DNA of 64,000 nucleotides, taken from RYN-133 sp036497285 (lineage in GTDB: Bacteria > Actinomycetota > Actinomycetes > Mycobacteriales > Jatrophihabitantaceae). Of the stretch, positions 50,738 to 60,068 are shown in pieces. Within the stretch, counting starts at the first letter, position 1, and the number at the start of each line of letters is the position of its first letter. The notes beneath the pieces are model-generated. The model worked only from the letters and a program-made list of their open reading frames with translations, did not search any database and had not been told where the DNA came from. The position numbers were made by a program, and so were the translations under genes. The stretch lies in contig DASXJR010000117.1 of assembly GCA_036497285.1 (NCBI GenBank), positions 1-64,000 on the forward strand, in the 5' to 3' direction.

Positions 50738-50820
50738 ACTCAAGTGCGAAAGCTTGATTCGGTCCAATCAAGTCGCAGCACTTGATTCGTGGATAACAAG
50801 CCCCCAGACTTGATTCCGTG
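50738..50820 (+). repeat. 28-base tandem repeats with CTTGATTC words abutting the SatD-like gene
   Basis: CTTGATTC words start at 50753, 50781 and 50809, exactly 28 bases apart. Inverted copies lie at 50766-50773 (AATCAAGT) and, imperfectly, at 50738-50745. CTTGATT-cggtcc-AATCAAG is a perfect hairpin. The last copy ends on the GTG start codon of the next gene, so the array overlaps its promoter and is a candidate operator. Confidence 0.6.
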
Positions 50821-51417
50821 TTCGTGGTTACCGCTGACCAGGTGGGCAGTCGATCGTCGGCCGATGCGGTCGACAGTGCGCTCGACACGATTCGGACCGT
50901 CGGTGGGACGCGGCTGGCCCTGGCACCGGAGCGGACCGTGGGCGACGAGGTGCAGGTGGCGACCGACGACCCTCGATGCCTCTTGGACCTCGTGCTCGCT
51001 TTGACCCGGCTCGGCGACTGGAGCGTCGGCTGCGGTGTCGGCGCTGTCGATTCCGAACCATCGGCCAGCGTCCGGGCCGCACGCGGGCCGGCGTTCAGCG
51101 CGGCGCGTGAGGCGGTGGAGGCGGCGAAGAAGCGTCCGATGCGGTTTGCGTTGCGCGCGGCCGACGACCGGGCAGCGGACGCGGGCGACGCGCAGGCGTT
51201 CGTCGACCTCCTACTGGCGTTGCGCGCGCGCCGCACCCGTGAGGGCTGGGAGGTGTTCGACCTGATCGCATCGGGCGCCGCCCAGAAGTCGGTCGCCCAG
51301 CGTCTGGGGATCTCCGAGCAGGCGATCAGTCTGCGGGTGCGGGCGGCCCAGGTCGCCGTCGAGCTGGACGCCGTCCCGGCTCTGGTCCGATCGCTGGAGC
51401 GTGTCGCACGTTGGTGA
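50818..51417 (+). CDS. SatD-like protein with a C-terminal helix-turn-helix
   Basis: 199 residues. M-F-V-V-T-A-D-Q-V-G-S-R at the start resembles SatD family proteins; the C-terminal part has S-V-A-Q-R-L-G-I-S-E-Q-A-I-S-L-R-V-R-A-A (about 162-181), a clear helix-turn-helix. DNA-binding role likely, target unknown. The GTG overlaps the last CTTGATTC repeat, and a four-word hairpin follows the stop. No SatP partner is nearby. Confidence 0.65.
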   Translation: MFVVTADQVGSRSSADAVDSALDTIRTVGGTRLALAPERTVGDEVQVATDDPRCLLDLVLALTRLGDWSVGCGVGAVDSEPSASVRAARGPAFSAAREAVEAAKKRPMRFALRAADDRAADAGDAQAFVDLLLALRARRTREGWEVFDLIASGAAQKSVAQRLGISEQAISLRVRAAQVAVELDAVPALVRSLERVARW

Positions 51418-51431
51418 GCTGGAGCAGCGAC

Positions 51432-51501
51432 GTGAGTGGCGCGGTTGGAACGTGAGTGGCGCGATATTTCGCGCCACTCACGCCCAGATCGCGCCACTCA
51501 C
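51432..51501. terminator. Symmetrical double-word hairpin between the SatD-like and ABC genes
   Basis: GTGAGTGGCGCG at 51432-51443 and 51452-51463 (period 20), then CGCGCCACTCAC at 51470-51481 and 51490-51501 (period 20). Center ATATTT. Same word-spacer-word-loop plan as 13616-13682 but a different word. Lies between converging genes; bidirectional terminator likely. Confidence 0.7.
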
Positions 51502-51539
51502 CGCTAAACCGCCCGGCCTCCGTGCGCAGGCCCTGCGGC

Positions 51540-53192
51540 TCAGCCGTGGGCGCGGCGACGCACTGCGGCATAGGTGCCTGCGCCCAAGATCGCCGCGAAT
51601 GCGACCAGCAGCGTCCAGTAGGTCGCCGGCGATGACGCGCCGAGAGTTGCGTACGGGGACGACGGCGCGGTGATCGCGGCAACGTCCAGGTGCCTGGCGA
51701 TCGCCTCGAATGCCCACCGGTCGGGCATGGCGGCTGCGATGACATGGCCGGTGCCGGTCATGATCGGCAGCGGGACCATCGCGCCGGAGAACAACACTGC
51801 GGGGAAGCACAGCATCGGCAGCGCGAGCGCCGCCTGCGCGGTGGAATTCACCAGCGCCGAGGTGCACAACCCGAGGCACAGCGCGGCGACGGTATTGAGC
51901 GCCATCGTCAGATACAGCTGCGCCAGCGCGCCCGCACTGAGGGCAGGAATCCGGTCCAGCGAGCGCAGCACCGCGATCATCGCGGCATTCACCAGCAGCA
52001 GGATCGGCGCGAGCAACGCAAGCTTCGAGGCCACATACGCACCGGTCCGCACACCGGCGTGTTGCTCCATACGAAGCACGGCGACCTCCGTACACACCTG
52101 CAGCAGGCCGAAGGTCAGACCGAAGAAGAACCCCGCGAACGAAAGCCAGTACGAGATCTGGACGGCCGCAGCTGTGTTGCCTGCGTCGCCTGTGCCGCCC
52201 GCTCCGGCGCTGAAGCTGCCCGGCCGGAACAGGATCGCGAACATGGTGATCACCGCGGCGGGCGAACCCAGCAGGATCGCGAGGGTCAGCCGGTTGCGGG
52301 CAAGGATCTCGGCCGCGCGCCGGGTAAGCACCCACCACTGGCTGGGCGCACCGGGCCGGTCGGCCCGGAACCGTCGCCGCGGTGACGGCGGCGCCGCGGC
52401 GACGCCGGCGCCCCTGCGGACCGGCCTGGGTCCGGAGCCATCCGAGGCCATGCGGTTGTAGAGGTCGATGAAGTTGTCCGTGCCGAACCGCTCGAGGACC
52501 TCTGCGGGCGTGCCGAGCGCGACCAGCCGTCCGCCCGGTGCCAGCACGACCACCCGATCGCTGCGGGCGATGTCCTCGACGCTGTGCGTGGTGAACACAA
52601 CCGTGCTTCCGTCGGCGGACATGCGCCGCAGGTATGAGACGAGGTCGGCTGCCGTCGAAGGGTCGAGGCCGCTCGTCGGTTCGTCGAGGAAGCACACACC
52701 CGGCCGGGTGAGGATCTCGCACGCGATGCTCGCCCGCTTGCGCTGGCCGCCACTGAGAGAGCCGACCGATACGTCGGCGTGCTGGGCCAGGCCGAGCGTG
52801 CGCATGGCGTGATCGACGGCCTCGTCGACGTCGGTCCGGGGCGCCGCGATGCGCAACGATGCCGCGTACCGCAGGGTCCGACGCAACGAGAGTTCTGAAT
52901 GCAGGATGTCGTCCTGCGGGACGAAGCCGACACCCGCGTCGAGGCGGGTCTCGTCCGCGGCGTCGTAACCGACGGTGCCGCGTTGGGCGGGGGCGACGCC
53001 GGCCAGTGCGGCGAGCAGCGTGCTCTTGCCGGCACCGCTCGGACCGATCACCGCGGTGAGAAGGCCGGGTTCGACGGTCAGCGTGACGTCGTCGAGCGCG
53101 GTGGTGCCGTTGCGATGTTCGACCGTGAGGCCGACCGCGTCGATCCGGACGCCTCGATCGAGCGCCGTTGTCGTGGCTGCAGTGGTGGTCAT
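51540..53192 (-). CDS. ABC-2/ABCG-type transporter, ATPase and permease fused
   Basis: 550 residues. ATPase domain: Walker A G-P-S-G-A-G-K-S (about 50), Q-loop, signature S-L-S-G-G-Q-R-K-R (about 150), Walker B C-F-L-D-E-P-T-S-G-L-D (about 170) and H-loop T-T-H-S. Permease domain with about six hydrophobic segments from residue 290. This half-transporter order (NBD-TMD) is the White/ABCG type and usually exports lipids or small molecules as a dimer. It lies downstream of the large regulator on the same strand. Confidence 0.93.
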   Translation of the reverse strand: MTTTAATTTALDRGVRIDAVGLTVEHRNGTTALDDVTLTVEPGLLTAVIGPSGAGKSTLLAALAGVAPAQRGTVGYDAADETRLDAGVGFVPQDDILHSELSLRRTLRYAASLRIAAPRTDVDEAVDHAMRTLGLAQHADVSVGSLSGGQRKRASIACEILTRPGVCFLDEPTSGLDPSTAADLVSYLRRMSADGSTVVFTTHSVEDIARSDRVVVLAPGGRLVALGTPAEVLERFGTDNFIDLYNRMASDGSGPRPVRRGAGVAAAPPSPRRRFRADRPGAPSQWWVLTRRAAEILARNRLTLAILLGSPAAVITMFAILFRPGSFSAGAGGTGDAGNTAAAVQISYWLSFAGFFFGLTFGLLQVCTEVAVLRMEQHAGVRTGAYVASKLALLAPILLLVNAAMIAVLRSLDRIPALSAGALAQLYLTMALNTVAALCLGLCTSALVNSTAQAALALPMLCFPAVLFSGAMVPLPIMTGTGHVIAAAMPDRWAFEAIARHLDVAAITAPSSPYATLGASSPATYWTLLVAFAAILGAGTYAAVRRRAHG

Positions 53193-53304
53193 GGCTGGCC
53201 TCTTTCGCCGAAGTCGGGTGCTGTCTGTTGGTGCGTCGCAGCATCCGTGGCTCGGCTTCCCCGCACCTTCCGGCGGCTTCCCCCGAACGAAGCGGCGGGG
53301 CGGA

Positions 53305-56300
53305 TCAGATCGCGGCCAGGGTGGCGACGGCGCCGAGCTTGCGCAGCATCGCCTCGCCGTGGGCGCGCGCTCGCGGCTCGTCGGCCAGCGCCAGCACCAC
53401 CGCCCGCTCGTACCGCTCACCCAGCGTCGCCCAGGCCGTCGCAGCCGCCTGCCACGCACCCGCCAGCGTCGGTGCCCATGGCCCGGGCGGGTCGACCGGC
53501 GCGGCCACGTCGATCCCGGCACGGTGCAGATAGGCGCACAGCTCGGCCTGCATCGAGCCGTGTCCCGCTACGGCGGCCAGGTCCAGAGCGCGCTGCGCGT
53601 CGTCGGGCAGCTCGCCGAGGGTGCCGTCGAGCCAGCCCAGTTCGACCTTTGCGACGGCGAGCGGACCAGCGACGAAGCTGTCGTCGCCGACAGCTCGGTG
53701 GTCCAGGGCCGCCGCCAGGACGTCATCGGACTGCGGGTCGCCGCGGCGGGCGAGCAGCCGGGCAAGCAGGCTTGCCGCCAGTGGACCCATCACGCCCGGC
53801 TCGCCAGGGCTGTCCAACAGCGCGCGGAGCTCGGCGATCGCCCGGTCCCAGTCGCCGCGACTCGCGGACACCCCGGCACCGGTGAGCCGCAGCCGGTACC
53901 GGCCGGCGAAGAACTCGAAGTCCGCTGCGGCGCGCAAGCCCGCGGCTACGTACTTCTCGGCCGTGGTCAGCCGGCCGCTGTGGTAGGCGCCCTGGGCCGC
54001 GTTCACGTAGCTGCGCACCTTGGTTTCCAGACGCAGGTCCGAGCCGGACGCGGCGATGGCACGCTGCTGGTCCTGATCGCCGCGTTGATCCCCTCGGGCC
54101 AGCCGGGCGTCACCGAGGTAGCAGCGAGCCTGCGCCTCGATGTCTTCCCGCCCGATGCGCTGGGCGATGGCGACCGCGCGCGCGGCGTCAGATTCGGCGC
54201 GCTCGCTCGGATCCGCGACGATGCCGACGGTCGCAAGGTTGCTGTGCGCGCGCGCCGATTCGGTCAGCGCCAGCCGCGCGTCCGCTTCGGTCGGCTCGAG
54301 GATCTCGACCGCCCGGGCGGCGGCCTGCCGGGCTCGCATCGGTCCGCGCGCGAACAGCACCACGCGCGCGAGCACCAGCAATGCGTCTGCCTGCAGCGCC
54401 GGTTCGGCCACCTGCTCGGCTGCCTCGACGGCAGCCTGTGCACAGTGGAACGCTGCTTCGAACTGGTTGACGAGATACAGCGCGTACGCGCGCCGGATCG
54501 TGAGCTCCACGACCTCGCGAAGCTCGAGCGTCGCTGGGTTCTCGAGCACGACGCGAAGCACCTCGGCCGCCTGTCGGTGGGCGCCCAGGCGATCCGCTTC
54601 CCGCGCCGCGGCCGGTCCGTGCTCGATGATCACATCGAGCTGCCCGGAGCGCTCGGCGTGGTGCACCAGCCGCGACGGATCGGACCCCGGCCGCGCGCGT
54701 AGCGCCCCGACAACGGTGCGGTTGGCGTGCAGCCGTTCCCCGGCGGTCAGGGACGACTCGATGGCCTGTCGCGCCAGTTCGTGCCGGAAGCCGATCCAGG
54801 CTTCGGTTCCCACCACGACGCCCGATCGTTCGGCGTCGACGAGCACCTCCGGATCGCCGTCGGCGAGTGTCTCGGCCAGCCAGCGTTCCGCGCGCGTCGG
54901 TACGACCGAGAGGCGCTCCAGCAGCGTTCGCGCCGGGGCCGGAAGCCTGCCGAGCCGAGCCAGGACGGCATCTTGCACGGTGCTCGGCACGCCGGAGCCG
55001 CCGGCGGCGAGGACCTCGGTGACGAAGAAGGGGTTGCCTCGGGTCACCCGGTGGATCTCCGCGGCTTCGGCATCTGATCTCGCGCCCAGTCGCCGGATGG
55101 CGGCCGGGGTGAGCGGCGGGAGGCTGACCCGGCGGACCGTGGGACCGGCAAGACTGCCCAGCAGCTGACGCAGCGGGTGAGCCGAGTCGATGCCGGTCTC
55201 GCGGAACGTGAGCACGAGCGCGCCCGGGATCCCCGGGAAGCGCCGGGCCAGGTAGCGGATGGCATCGGCGGTCGCGTCGTCGGCCCAGTGCACGTCCTCG
55301 ACGATCACGGCCAACGGATGGGCTGCGAACACATGGAGCAGCGCCGGAAGGGTGGCGTCGAGGCGCTCGTTCGCCAGCGCCGACGCCAACTGCTCGTCCT
55401 CTGCCGCCATGTCCCGGAACGGTCCGAGGCTGGGTGGCGCCAGCAGGTCGTCGCAACCACCCATGACCACTCGCAGCTCGGATCGCACGGTCTGCCGGAA
55501 GGCGCGGACGAGCGCGGACTTTCCGGCGCCCGCCTCGCCCGAGATCGGGACGACGCCGCCGCGCGCGTCCGCGACCGCGGCGCGCACAGCGGTCACAACC
55601 TGCTGCAACTCGGCTTCGCGCTCCACCAGATCCGGTCCGTCGCGGGTACGGACTGCATCGACGTCGACCGGCAGCCGGGGCGTCGGCACCGTGTCGGCGG
55701 CGAGCAGTCGCTCGTGCAACGCGATCGCCTCGGGTGGCGGCGGCACGCCGAGTTCCGCTTCCAGCACCTCGCGCATGCGCTCATAGCGCCGTAGCGCGCC
55801 CGACCGGTCGCCGGCTACGACAGCCTCGCGGAGGAGCTCGACGTGGGCGTGCTCGTCCGCCGGCTCCGCCCGCAGCACGTCCGTCCAGCGCCGAGCCCCG
55901 CGGGCGAGCTCGATGACCCGGATGCGCAGCCGCTCCCGCGGTTCGTCCAGCCATGGTTCGCCGAGGTCGTCCGGCAGCAGGTCACCGGCGAGCTTCAGCG
56001 CGGCGGCGCAATTCTCCTGCGACACCGGATCCGTCGCGAGTGCAGCATCGGCGGCCGCCTCGAACGCGACCGCGTCAACCGCAAGGCGCGCGCCGGGGAA
56101 GAGCGCGATCAGGTCGTCCTTGAGCACGACGGCCGTCTGATCCTCGATTGCCCGCCGTGCGTAGTGCGCGGCTTTGTGCAGTCGCGGCAAGGCGAAGTCG
56201 AGTGTGAGTTCCGGCCAGAGCGCGTCGACCACGCGGTCGCGGTGGAGCCGGCCGCCGGGCGACAGGGCGAGCAGCTTCACCAGCGCGCTTGCATGCCGGC

Positions 56301-56379
56301 GACGCCACCGGCTCGCCGGCGTCGGAACGCCGTCAACGGTGACCGTGAAGCTGCCGAGGAGCCCCACCTCGACGAACAC
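53305..56379 (-). CDS. BTAD-AAA-TPR giant transcriptional regulator (SARP/AfsR-like)
   Basis: 1024 residues. N-terminal winged-helix plus BTAD domain (about 1-235; L-H-R-D-R-V-V-D-A-L-W-P, L-H-K-A-A-H-Y-A-R-R-A), then an ATPase with Walker A S-G-E-A-G-A-G-K-S (about 282) and Walker B V-I-V-E-D-V-H-W-A-D (about 362), and a long TPR-like helical part (about 600-1020). Such proteins activate specialised-metabolism or stress genes. It follows two flavoprotein genes on the same strand and is a paralogue of the regulator at 61950. Confidence 0.9.
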   Translation of the reverse strand: MFVEVGLLGSFTVTVDGVPTPASRWRRRHASALVKLLALSPGGRLHRDRVVDALWPELTLDFALPRLHKAAHYARRAIEDQTAVVLKDDLIALFPGARLAVDAVAFEAAADAALATDPVSQENCAAALKLAGDLLPDDLGEPWLDEPRERLRIRVIELARGARRWTDVLRAEPADEHAHVELLREAVVAGDRSGALRRYERMREVLEAELGVPPPPEAIALHERLLAADTVPTPRLPVDVDAVRTRDGPDLVEREAELQQVVTAVRAAVADARGGVVPISGEAGAGKSALVRAFRQTVRSELRVVMGGCDDLLAPPSLGPFRDMAAEDEQLASALANERLDATLPALLHVFAAHPLAVIVEDVHWADDATADAIRYLARRFPGIPGALVLTFRETGIDSAHPLRQLLGSLAGPTVRRVSLPPLTPAAIRRLGARSDAEAAEIHRVTRGNPFFVTEVLAAGGSGVPSTVQDAVLARLGRLPAPARTLLERLSVVPTRAERWLAETLADGDPEVLVDAERSGVVVGTEAWIGFRHELARQAIESSLTAGERLHANRTVVGALRARPGSDPSRLVHHAERSGQLDVIIEHGPAAAREADRLGAHRQAAEVLRVVLENPATLELREVVELTIRRAYALYLVNQFEAAFHCAQAAVEAAEQVAEPALQADALLVLARVVLFARGPMRARQAAARAVEILEPTEADARLALTESARAHSNLATVGIVADPSERAESDAARAVAIAQRIGREDIEAQARCYLGDARLARGDQRGDQDQQRAIAASGSDLRLETKVRSYVNAAQGAYHSGRLTTAEKYVAAGLRAAADFEFFAGRYRLRLTGAGVSASRGDWDRAIAELRALLDSPGEPGVMGPLAASLLARLLARRGDPQSDDVLAAALDHRAVGDDSFVAGPLAVAKVELGWLDGTLGELPDDAQRALDLAAVAGHGSMQAELCAYLHRAGIDVAAPVDPPGPWAPTLAGAWQAAATAWATLGERYERAVVLALADEPRARAHGEAMLRKLGAVATLAAI

Positions 56380-56423
56380 ATCGAGGATCGTATGCCGGGC
56401 AGGGCTGCACCGGTCATTGCTGG

Positions 56424-57638
56424 TCAGCGCTCGGGAACGGTCACGGGAACGGTGCGAAGGAGCTCGCGGGCGCGCGTGTTCCGCTCCGGGAGCGTTTGCA
56501 GGTGATCGACCTCGTCGCTCATCGCGGAGCTGACATTGCGCAGCAGGGACCGCACCTGCGCTAGCTGCCAGTCGTAGGACGCGACGGCTTCGGTCGCCTC
56601 GAACAGCGGGCGCGAGAGCCGATTGCGTCTCGCCTCGTAGCGCGCGAGGGCCACGGCCTGCGGGGTCACCCCGCCGATCGCCTCGAGGATCTGGTCGGCA
56701 AGCAGTTCGGCGTCGCGGAGCGCGTCGGTCATGCCGTGGGTGCTGATCGGGTCCTTGAAATACCCGGCGTCACCGACCAGCGCCCACCCGGGGCCCCAGG
56801 CCCGGCGCAGAAGCCCCGGGAATGCCGCCCAGCCGTGCATGCGGCCCGCCGGCCGCGCGGCCGCCATCCGCTGGGTGAGGGGAGCGGCGGCGGCAGAGAG
56901 CAGGGTGGCGAAGGCGTGCTCGGTGCCGTCCCGCCGCAGCGCACGCATGCGCTGCGGCGTTGTGCCGACGAACACGCAGGTCATGCTGTCGTTGGTCGGC
57001 AGCACTCCGGCGGCCGCACCCGGGCCGTAGCCCCACTCGTACCCGGACGCCGGAATGTCCTCGAAATGCCGGTAGAGAATCGCGCTGCCGAAGCGGCCGC
57101 GCCACCTCACTGGGGCGTCGACCGCATCGGCGACGGTGGACCGGACACCGTCGGCACCGACGGTGACCGTTGCGCGCAGTTCCGCCGTCCGGCCGGCACG
57201 GTCGAGCGTGCGGACGCCGGACACTCGCCCGCCGGCGTCGCGGACTAGCCCGGTCACCGTGGTGTCGTGCCGGATGTCCGCGCCCGCCCGCGCGGCCGCG
57301 TCCACCAGGATCCGGTCGAGCAGGTAGCGCCGCGGCGCGTACAGCGCGTCCACGCCGGCACCCGGGCGGATCGAAACGTCCACCGACTCGCCGTCGGCGT
57401 AGTGGAACGTCGTGCGCCGGATCGGTGGCGTGCCGGCGGCGACGACCTCGTCGAGCAGCCCCCACCGGGAGAGCTGGAGTACACCTGCGCGCATGAAACC
57501 GTGTGTGGACAGCGCGTCCGAGCCGTATGCCGACCGGTCCACCACGGCCACGCGCACGCCCGCCCGGGCGAGCAGCAGCGCGGTGGAGGCGCCCGCGACC
57601 CGCCCACCCACGACGACGACGTCGAACTGGTCGCTCAT
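56424..57638 (-). CDS. FAD-dependent oxidoreductase (geranylgeranyl reductase/aromatic hydroxylase-like)
   Basis: 404 residues. Dinucleotide motif V-V-V-G-G-R-V-A-G-A-S-T-A (about 8-20) and second FAD motif W-A-L-V-G-D-A-G-Y-F-K-D-P-I-S-T-H-G (about 280-297). Between these, V-G-A-D-G-V-R-S is the DG motif. The family includes prenyl reductases and group A hydroxylases; substrate unknown. ATGA overlap with the flavin-containing monooxygenase gene upstream. Confidence 0.9.
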   Translation of the reverse strand: MSDQFDVVVVGGRVAGASTALLLARAGVRVAVVDRSAYGSDALSTHGFMRAGVLQLSRWGLLDEVVAAGTPPIRRTTFHYADGESVDVSIRPGAGVDALYAPRRYLLDRILVDAAARAGADIRHDTTVTGLVRDAGGRVSGVRTLDRAGRTAELRATVTVGADGVRSTVADAVDAPVRWRGRFGSAILYRHFEDIPASGYEWGYGPGAAAGVLPTNDSMTCVFVGTTPQRMRALRRDGTEHAFATLLSAAAAPLTQRMAAARPAGRMHGWAAFPGLLRRAWGPGWALVGDAGYFKDPISTHGMTDALRDAELLADQILEAIGGVTPQAVALARYEARRNRLSRPLFEATEAVASYDWQLAQVRSLLRNVSSAMSDEVDHLQTLPERNTRARELLRTVPVTVPER

Positions 57639-58903
57639 GCTGCCGGCTCCTCGGTGGGCTCGTCCGGTGCCGCACTCGGAACACCCGTCACCAGATGGCG
57701 CACCACGGTCTGCGCGTCATGCCGAGCGCCATGGATGAATCCCGAGTCGCGGCGGTGCTGGAAGCGTTGGCCGACGACATAGACACCGTCGGCAGGCGTG
57801 ATCCCGCGGTACTGCCGTATCGCCCCGTCCGCCGTCGTGATCGGCAGCCGCAGCCACGGGTAGTCCGGCCGATAGCCCGTGGCCACGACCGCGGTATTGA
57901 TGTCGGCGTGGAACAGGTCGAGATCCGGCGTCGGGCTCGGTACGTCCAGCGGCCGCGGTCTGTGCGGTGCAAGCACCTCCGCGGTGAGGCCGGTGCGAGC
58001 GATGTAGTCGTCGATCGAGTCGAGCAACCGATGCATGCGGCGCTCCGCGCTCGCGACGTTGTGCGCCAGGTCCGGCCCGAACCGGGCCCGGCGGCCGTCC
58101 GTCCCCGCGAACCGGCCGACCAGCCGCACGCCCCGGGACTGCAGCGCGCGCAGGTCCACCTCGGATCCTTCGCCGACCGGCCGGCGGCCGGTCAGTTGCA
58201 TGGACGGTTCGTGCCGGGCGGCTGCGGCGTCGCGCACTTCGTCGATGGTGCGGGCGAGCCGGCCGGTGGACGCCAACCACCAGAAGATGTCCATGCCCCG
58301 GTAGGCGCGGGGGACACGGGTGTGCGACCCGACGGACAGCACCACCCGCCGGCCGGCGCGGGCGAGCTCGTCGGCGATCTGCGTCCCCGACGAGGACGCA
58401 CCGATGACCAGCACCCCGCCCGGCGCGAGCTGTGCGGGATTGCGGTAGCGGTCGGACGTGAGCACGTCCGCGGCGCGCAGGCCCGCCGGCACGCGCGGCA
58501 CTCCGTGTGGGCCGGTGGCGATCACGACGTGGCCGGCGCGCCAGGCGCCGTCGTCGGTGACCACCCGATAGCCGCCGCCGCGCGGGTCAGGGGCGAGTTC
58601 ACGCACGGCGCTGCCCGACTGCACCGGAGCGTCGAATGAGGCCGCGTACTCCTCCAGGTGCTGTACGAACCGACCGGCGGGCATGAACCCGTCGGGGTCG
58701 GCGCCGCGGTACGAGCCGCCCGGTAGCCGGATCATCCAGTTGGGGCTGAGCAGGCGCAGCGAGTCCCAGCGTTCGGTGCGCCAGCGGTCGGCGACCCGGC
58801 CGCGGTCGAGCACGACGTGGTCGCGGTGCGCGTCGGTGAGCAGTCGGCTCACCGAGAGGCCGGCATGGCCGGCGCCGATCACGACGGTGTCGATCTTGTT
58901 CAT
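57635..58903 (-). CDS. Flavin-containing monooxygenase-like protein
   Basis: 422 residues. FAD motif G-A-G-H-A-G-L-S (about 10-17), a second dinucleotide site V-L-V-I-G-A-S-S-S-G (about 168) for NADPH, and A-T-G-Y-R-P-D-Y near 345. These are features of flavin-containing and Baeyer-Villiger-type monooxygenases, though the full FxGxxxHxxxW fingerprint is not seen. Forms an operon with the next FAD enzyme (4-base overlap). Confidence 0.88.
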   Translation of the reverse strand: MNKIDTVVIGAGHAGLSVSRLLTDAHRDHVVLDRGRVADRWRTERWDSLRLLSPNWMIRLPGGSYRGADPDGFMPAGRFVQHLEEYAASFDAPVQSGSAVRELAPDPRGGGYRVVTDDGAWRAGHVVIATGPHGVPRVPAGLRAADVLTSDRYRNPAQLAPGGVLVIGASSSGTQIADELARAGRRVVLSVGSHTRVPRAYRGMDIFWWLASTGRLARTIDEVRDAAAARHEPSMQLTGRRPVGEGSEVDLRALQSRGVRLVGRFAGTDGRRARFGPDLAHNVASAERRMHRLLDSIDDYIARTGLTAEVLAPHRPRPLDVPSPTPDLDLFHADINTAVVATGYRPDYPWLRLPITTADGAIRQYRGITPADGVYVVGQRFQHRRDSGFIHGARHDAQTVVRHLVTGVPSAAPDEPTEEPAA

Positions 58904-58916
58904 AACGATCCCTCCG

Positions 58917-58950
58917 TGCCCGGCCGACCGCAGGTACGGCCGGCCGGGCA
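58917..58950. terminator. Hairpin between the OsmC and monooxygenase genes
   Basis: TGCCCGGCCG / CGGCCGGGCA, a perfect 10-base stem with a 14-base loop, placed after the OsmC gene stop on the minus strand and 14 bases before the next gene start. Probably limits read-through. Confidence 0.6.
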
Positions 58951-58981
58951 GGTTCGGCGGCTGTCCAGCTTCAGCGGCCGC

Positions 58982-59554
58982 TCAGCCCGTCGCGACGTCG
59001 ATGACGACGGGTGTTCCATTGGTCAGCACGTCGTAGACGGCCGACCGGCGACGGGACTGCTCGACAATGCTGCGCAGCGTCTCGTCGTCGGCGCCGCCCT
59101 CGACGTGGAACGAGACCCGGATCTGCTCGTAGCCGTTGCGGACCGATCCGTCGGACAGCCCGAGGATCCCGAGCAGGTCGATGTCGCCTTCGACGGTGGA
59201 TGTCACCTTCGTCAGGTCGACACCGCGTGCGGCGGCGATGTTGGCGATGCCTGCGGTCAGGCAGGCGGCGATCGCATGCAACAGGTACTCCACCGGCGTG
59301 GGCGCTTTGTCCGTGCCGACGAGAACGGTCGGGTGATCGAACTCGACCACGGTCTCGTGCTTGTGCTCCATTTCCTGCATGGCGCCGTAGAAGCCGGACG
59401 CCTTGGAGCGGCTGTGCGTGCCCGAGACCCAGCTGTTGCTGGCTCGGAACTGGAACTTGGCGATCTCGTTCTGGCCCTTGACGGCGTCGAGGGTGGCGAA
59501 CAGCGTCGGCGTGTCCACTCCGTTGCGCGGCGCGCGTGCGGTAGTGCTGGTCAT
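58982..59554 (-). CDS. OsmC-like peroxide/thiol protein
   Basis: 190 residues. P-V-E-Y-L-L-H-A-I-A-A-C-L-T-A-G (Cys near 97) is the OsmC helix with the peroxidatic Cys. At the second Cys site the sequence reads R-S-A-V-Y-D-V-L, with Ala where OsmC has the resolving residue region, so it may be a one-Cys family member rather than a classical peroxidase. AAGGAGG lies six bases before the ATG. Downstream of a MaoC-like gene. Confidence 0.88.
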   Translation of the reverse strand: MTSTTARAPRNGVDTPTLFATLDAVKGQNEIAKFQFRASNSWVSGTHSRSKASGFYGAMQEMEHKHETVVEFDHPTVLVGTDKAPTPVEYLLHAIAACLTAGIANIAAARGVDLTKVTSTVEGDIDLLGILGLSDGSVRNGYEQIRVSFHVEGGADDETLRSIVEQSRRRSAVYDVLTNGTPVVIDVATG

Positions 59555-59609
59555 GCTTCCTCCTTGGGATCGGCCGGGGATCCGGCCGTTGTGGTGGGTG
59601 CAGAGACGC

Positions 59610-60059
59610 TCAGTTGGTGGTCCCTACGGGTTTCGCCGTCGCGAATCGCGCGGCGACGTTCGGGTCGCGCCAGACGACGGCAGAGCCGTCGAGCACGACG
59701 AGGTCGTCCTGGTTGGTGATGCGGGTGGCGAGCGTTGTCACCGGTTTGTCGGTGCGGGCGGCTGTCACGGTCGCCTCAGCGGTGAGCACGTCACCGGGAC
59801 GGACCGGCGCCCGGAACTGCCACGACACTTCGAGGAACACGCTTCCCGGCCCGGGGAGCTGTTCGGCAACCAGCGCGTTGAGCAAGCCGGTGGTGACCCC
59901 GCCCTGGACGACGATCCCGTCGAACCGGCTGCTGCCGGCGACCTCGGCGTCGTAGTGGATGGGATTGCGGTCGCCGGTCATCGCGGTGAACAGCTCGATG
60001 TCCTGTGCGCTGACGGTTCGGGTGCGGCTCGCGCTCGTGCCGGGTTCTGGACTGGTCAT
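59610..60059 (-). CDS. MaoC-like hot-dog hydratase
   Basis: 149 residues. F-T-A-M-T-G-D-R-N-P-I-H-Y-D-A-E-V-A (about 24-41) holds the catalytic Asp and His of R-specific enoyl-CoA hydratases, followed by G-I-V-V-Q-G-G. Likely hydrates an enoyl-thioester. With OsmC and two flavoprotein oxygenases it suggests a pathway for a lipid or terpenoid-like compound, but no specific one can be named. Confidence 0.88.
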   Translation of the reverse strand: MTSPEPGTSASRTRTVSAQDIELFTAMTGDRNPIHYDAEVAGSSRFDGIVVQGGVTTGLLNALVAEQLPGPGSVFLEVSWQFRAPVRPGDVLTAEATVTAARTDKPVTTLATRITNQDDLVVLDGSAVVWRDPNVAARFATAKPVGTTN

Positions 60060-60068
60060 GGGTGAGCA

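Noticed and set aside
50738..50820. CRISPR-like array
   Set aside because: Only three imperfect words with related rather than unique spacers; no cas genes.
51401..51673. Plus-strand ORF over the four-word hairpin
   Set aside because: Frame runs antisense into the ABC transporter gene and has no homologous pattern.
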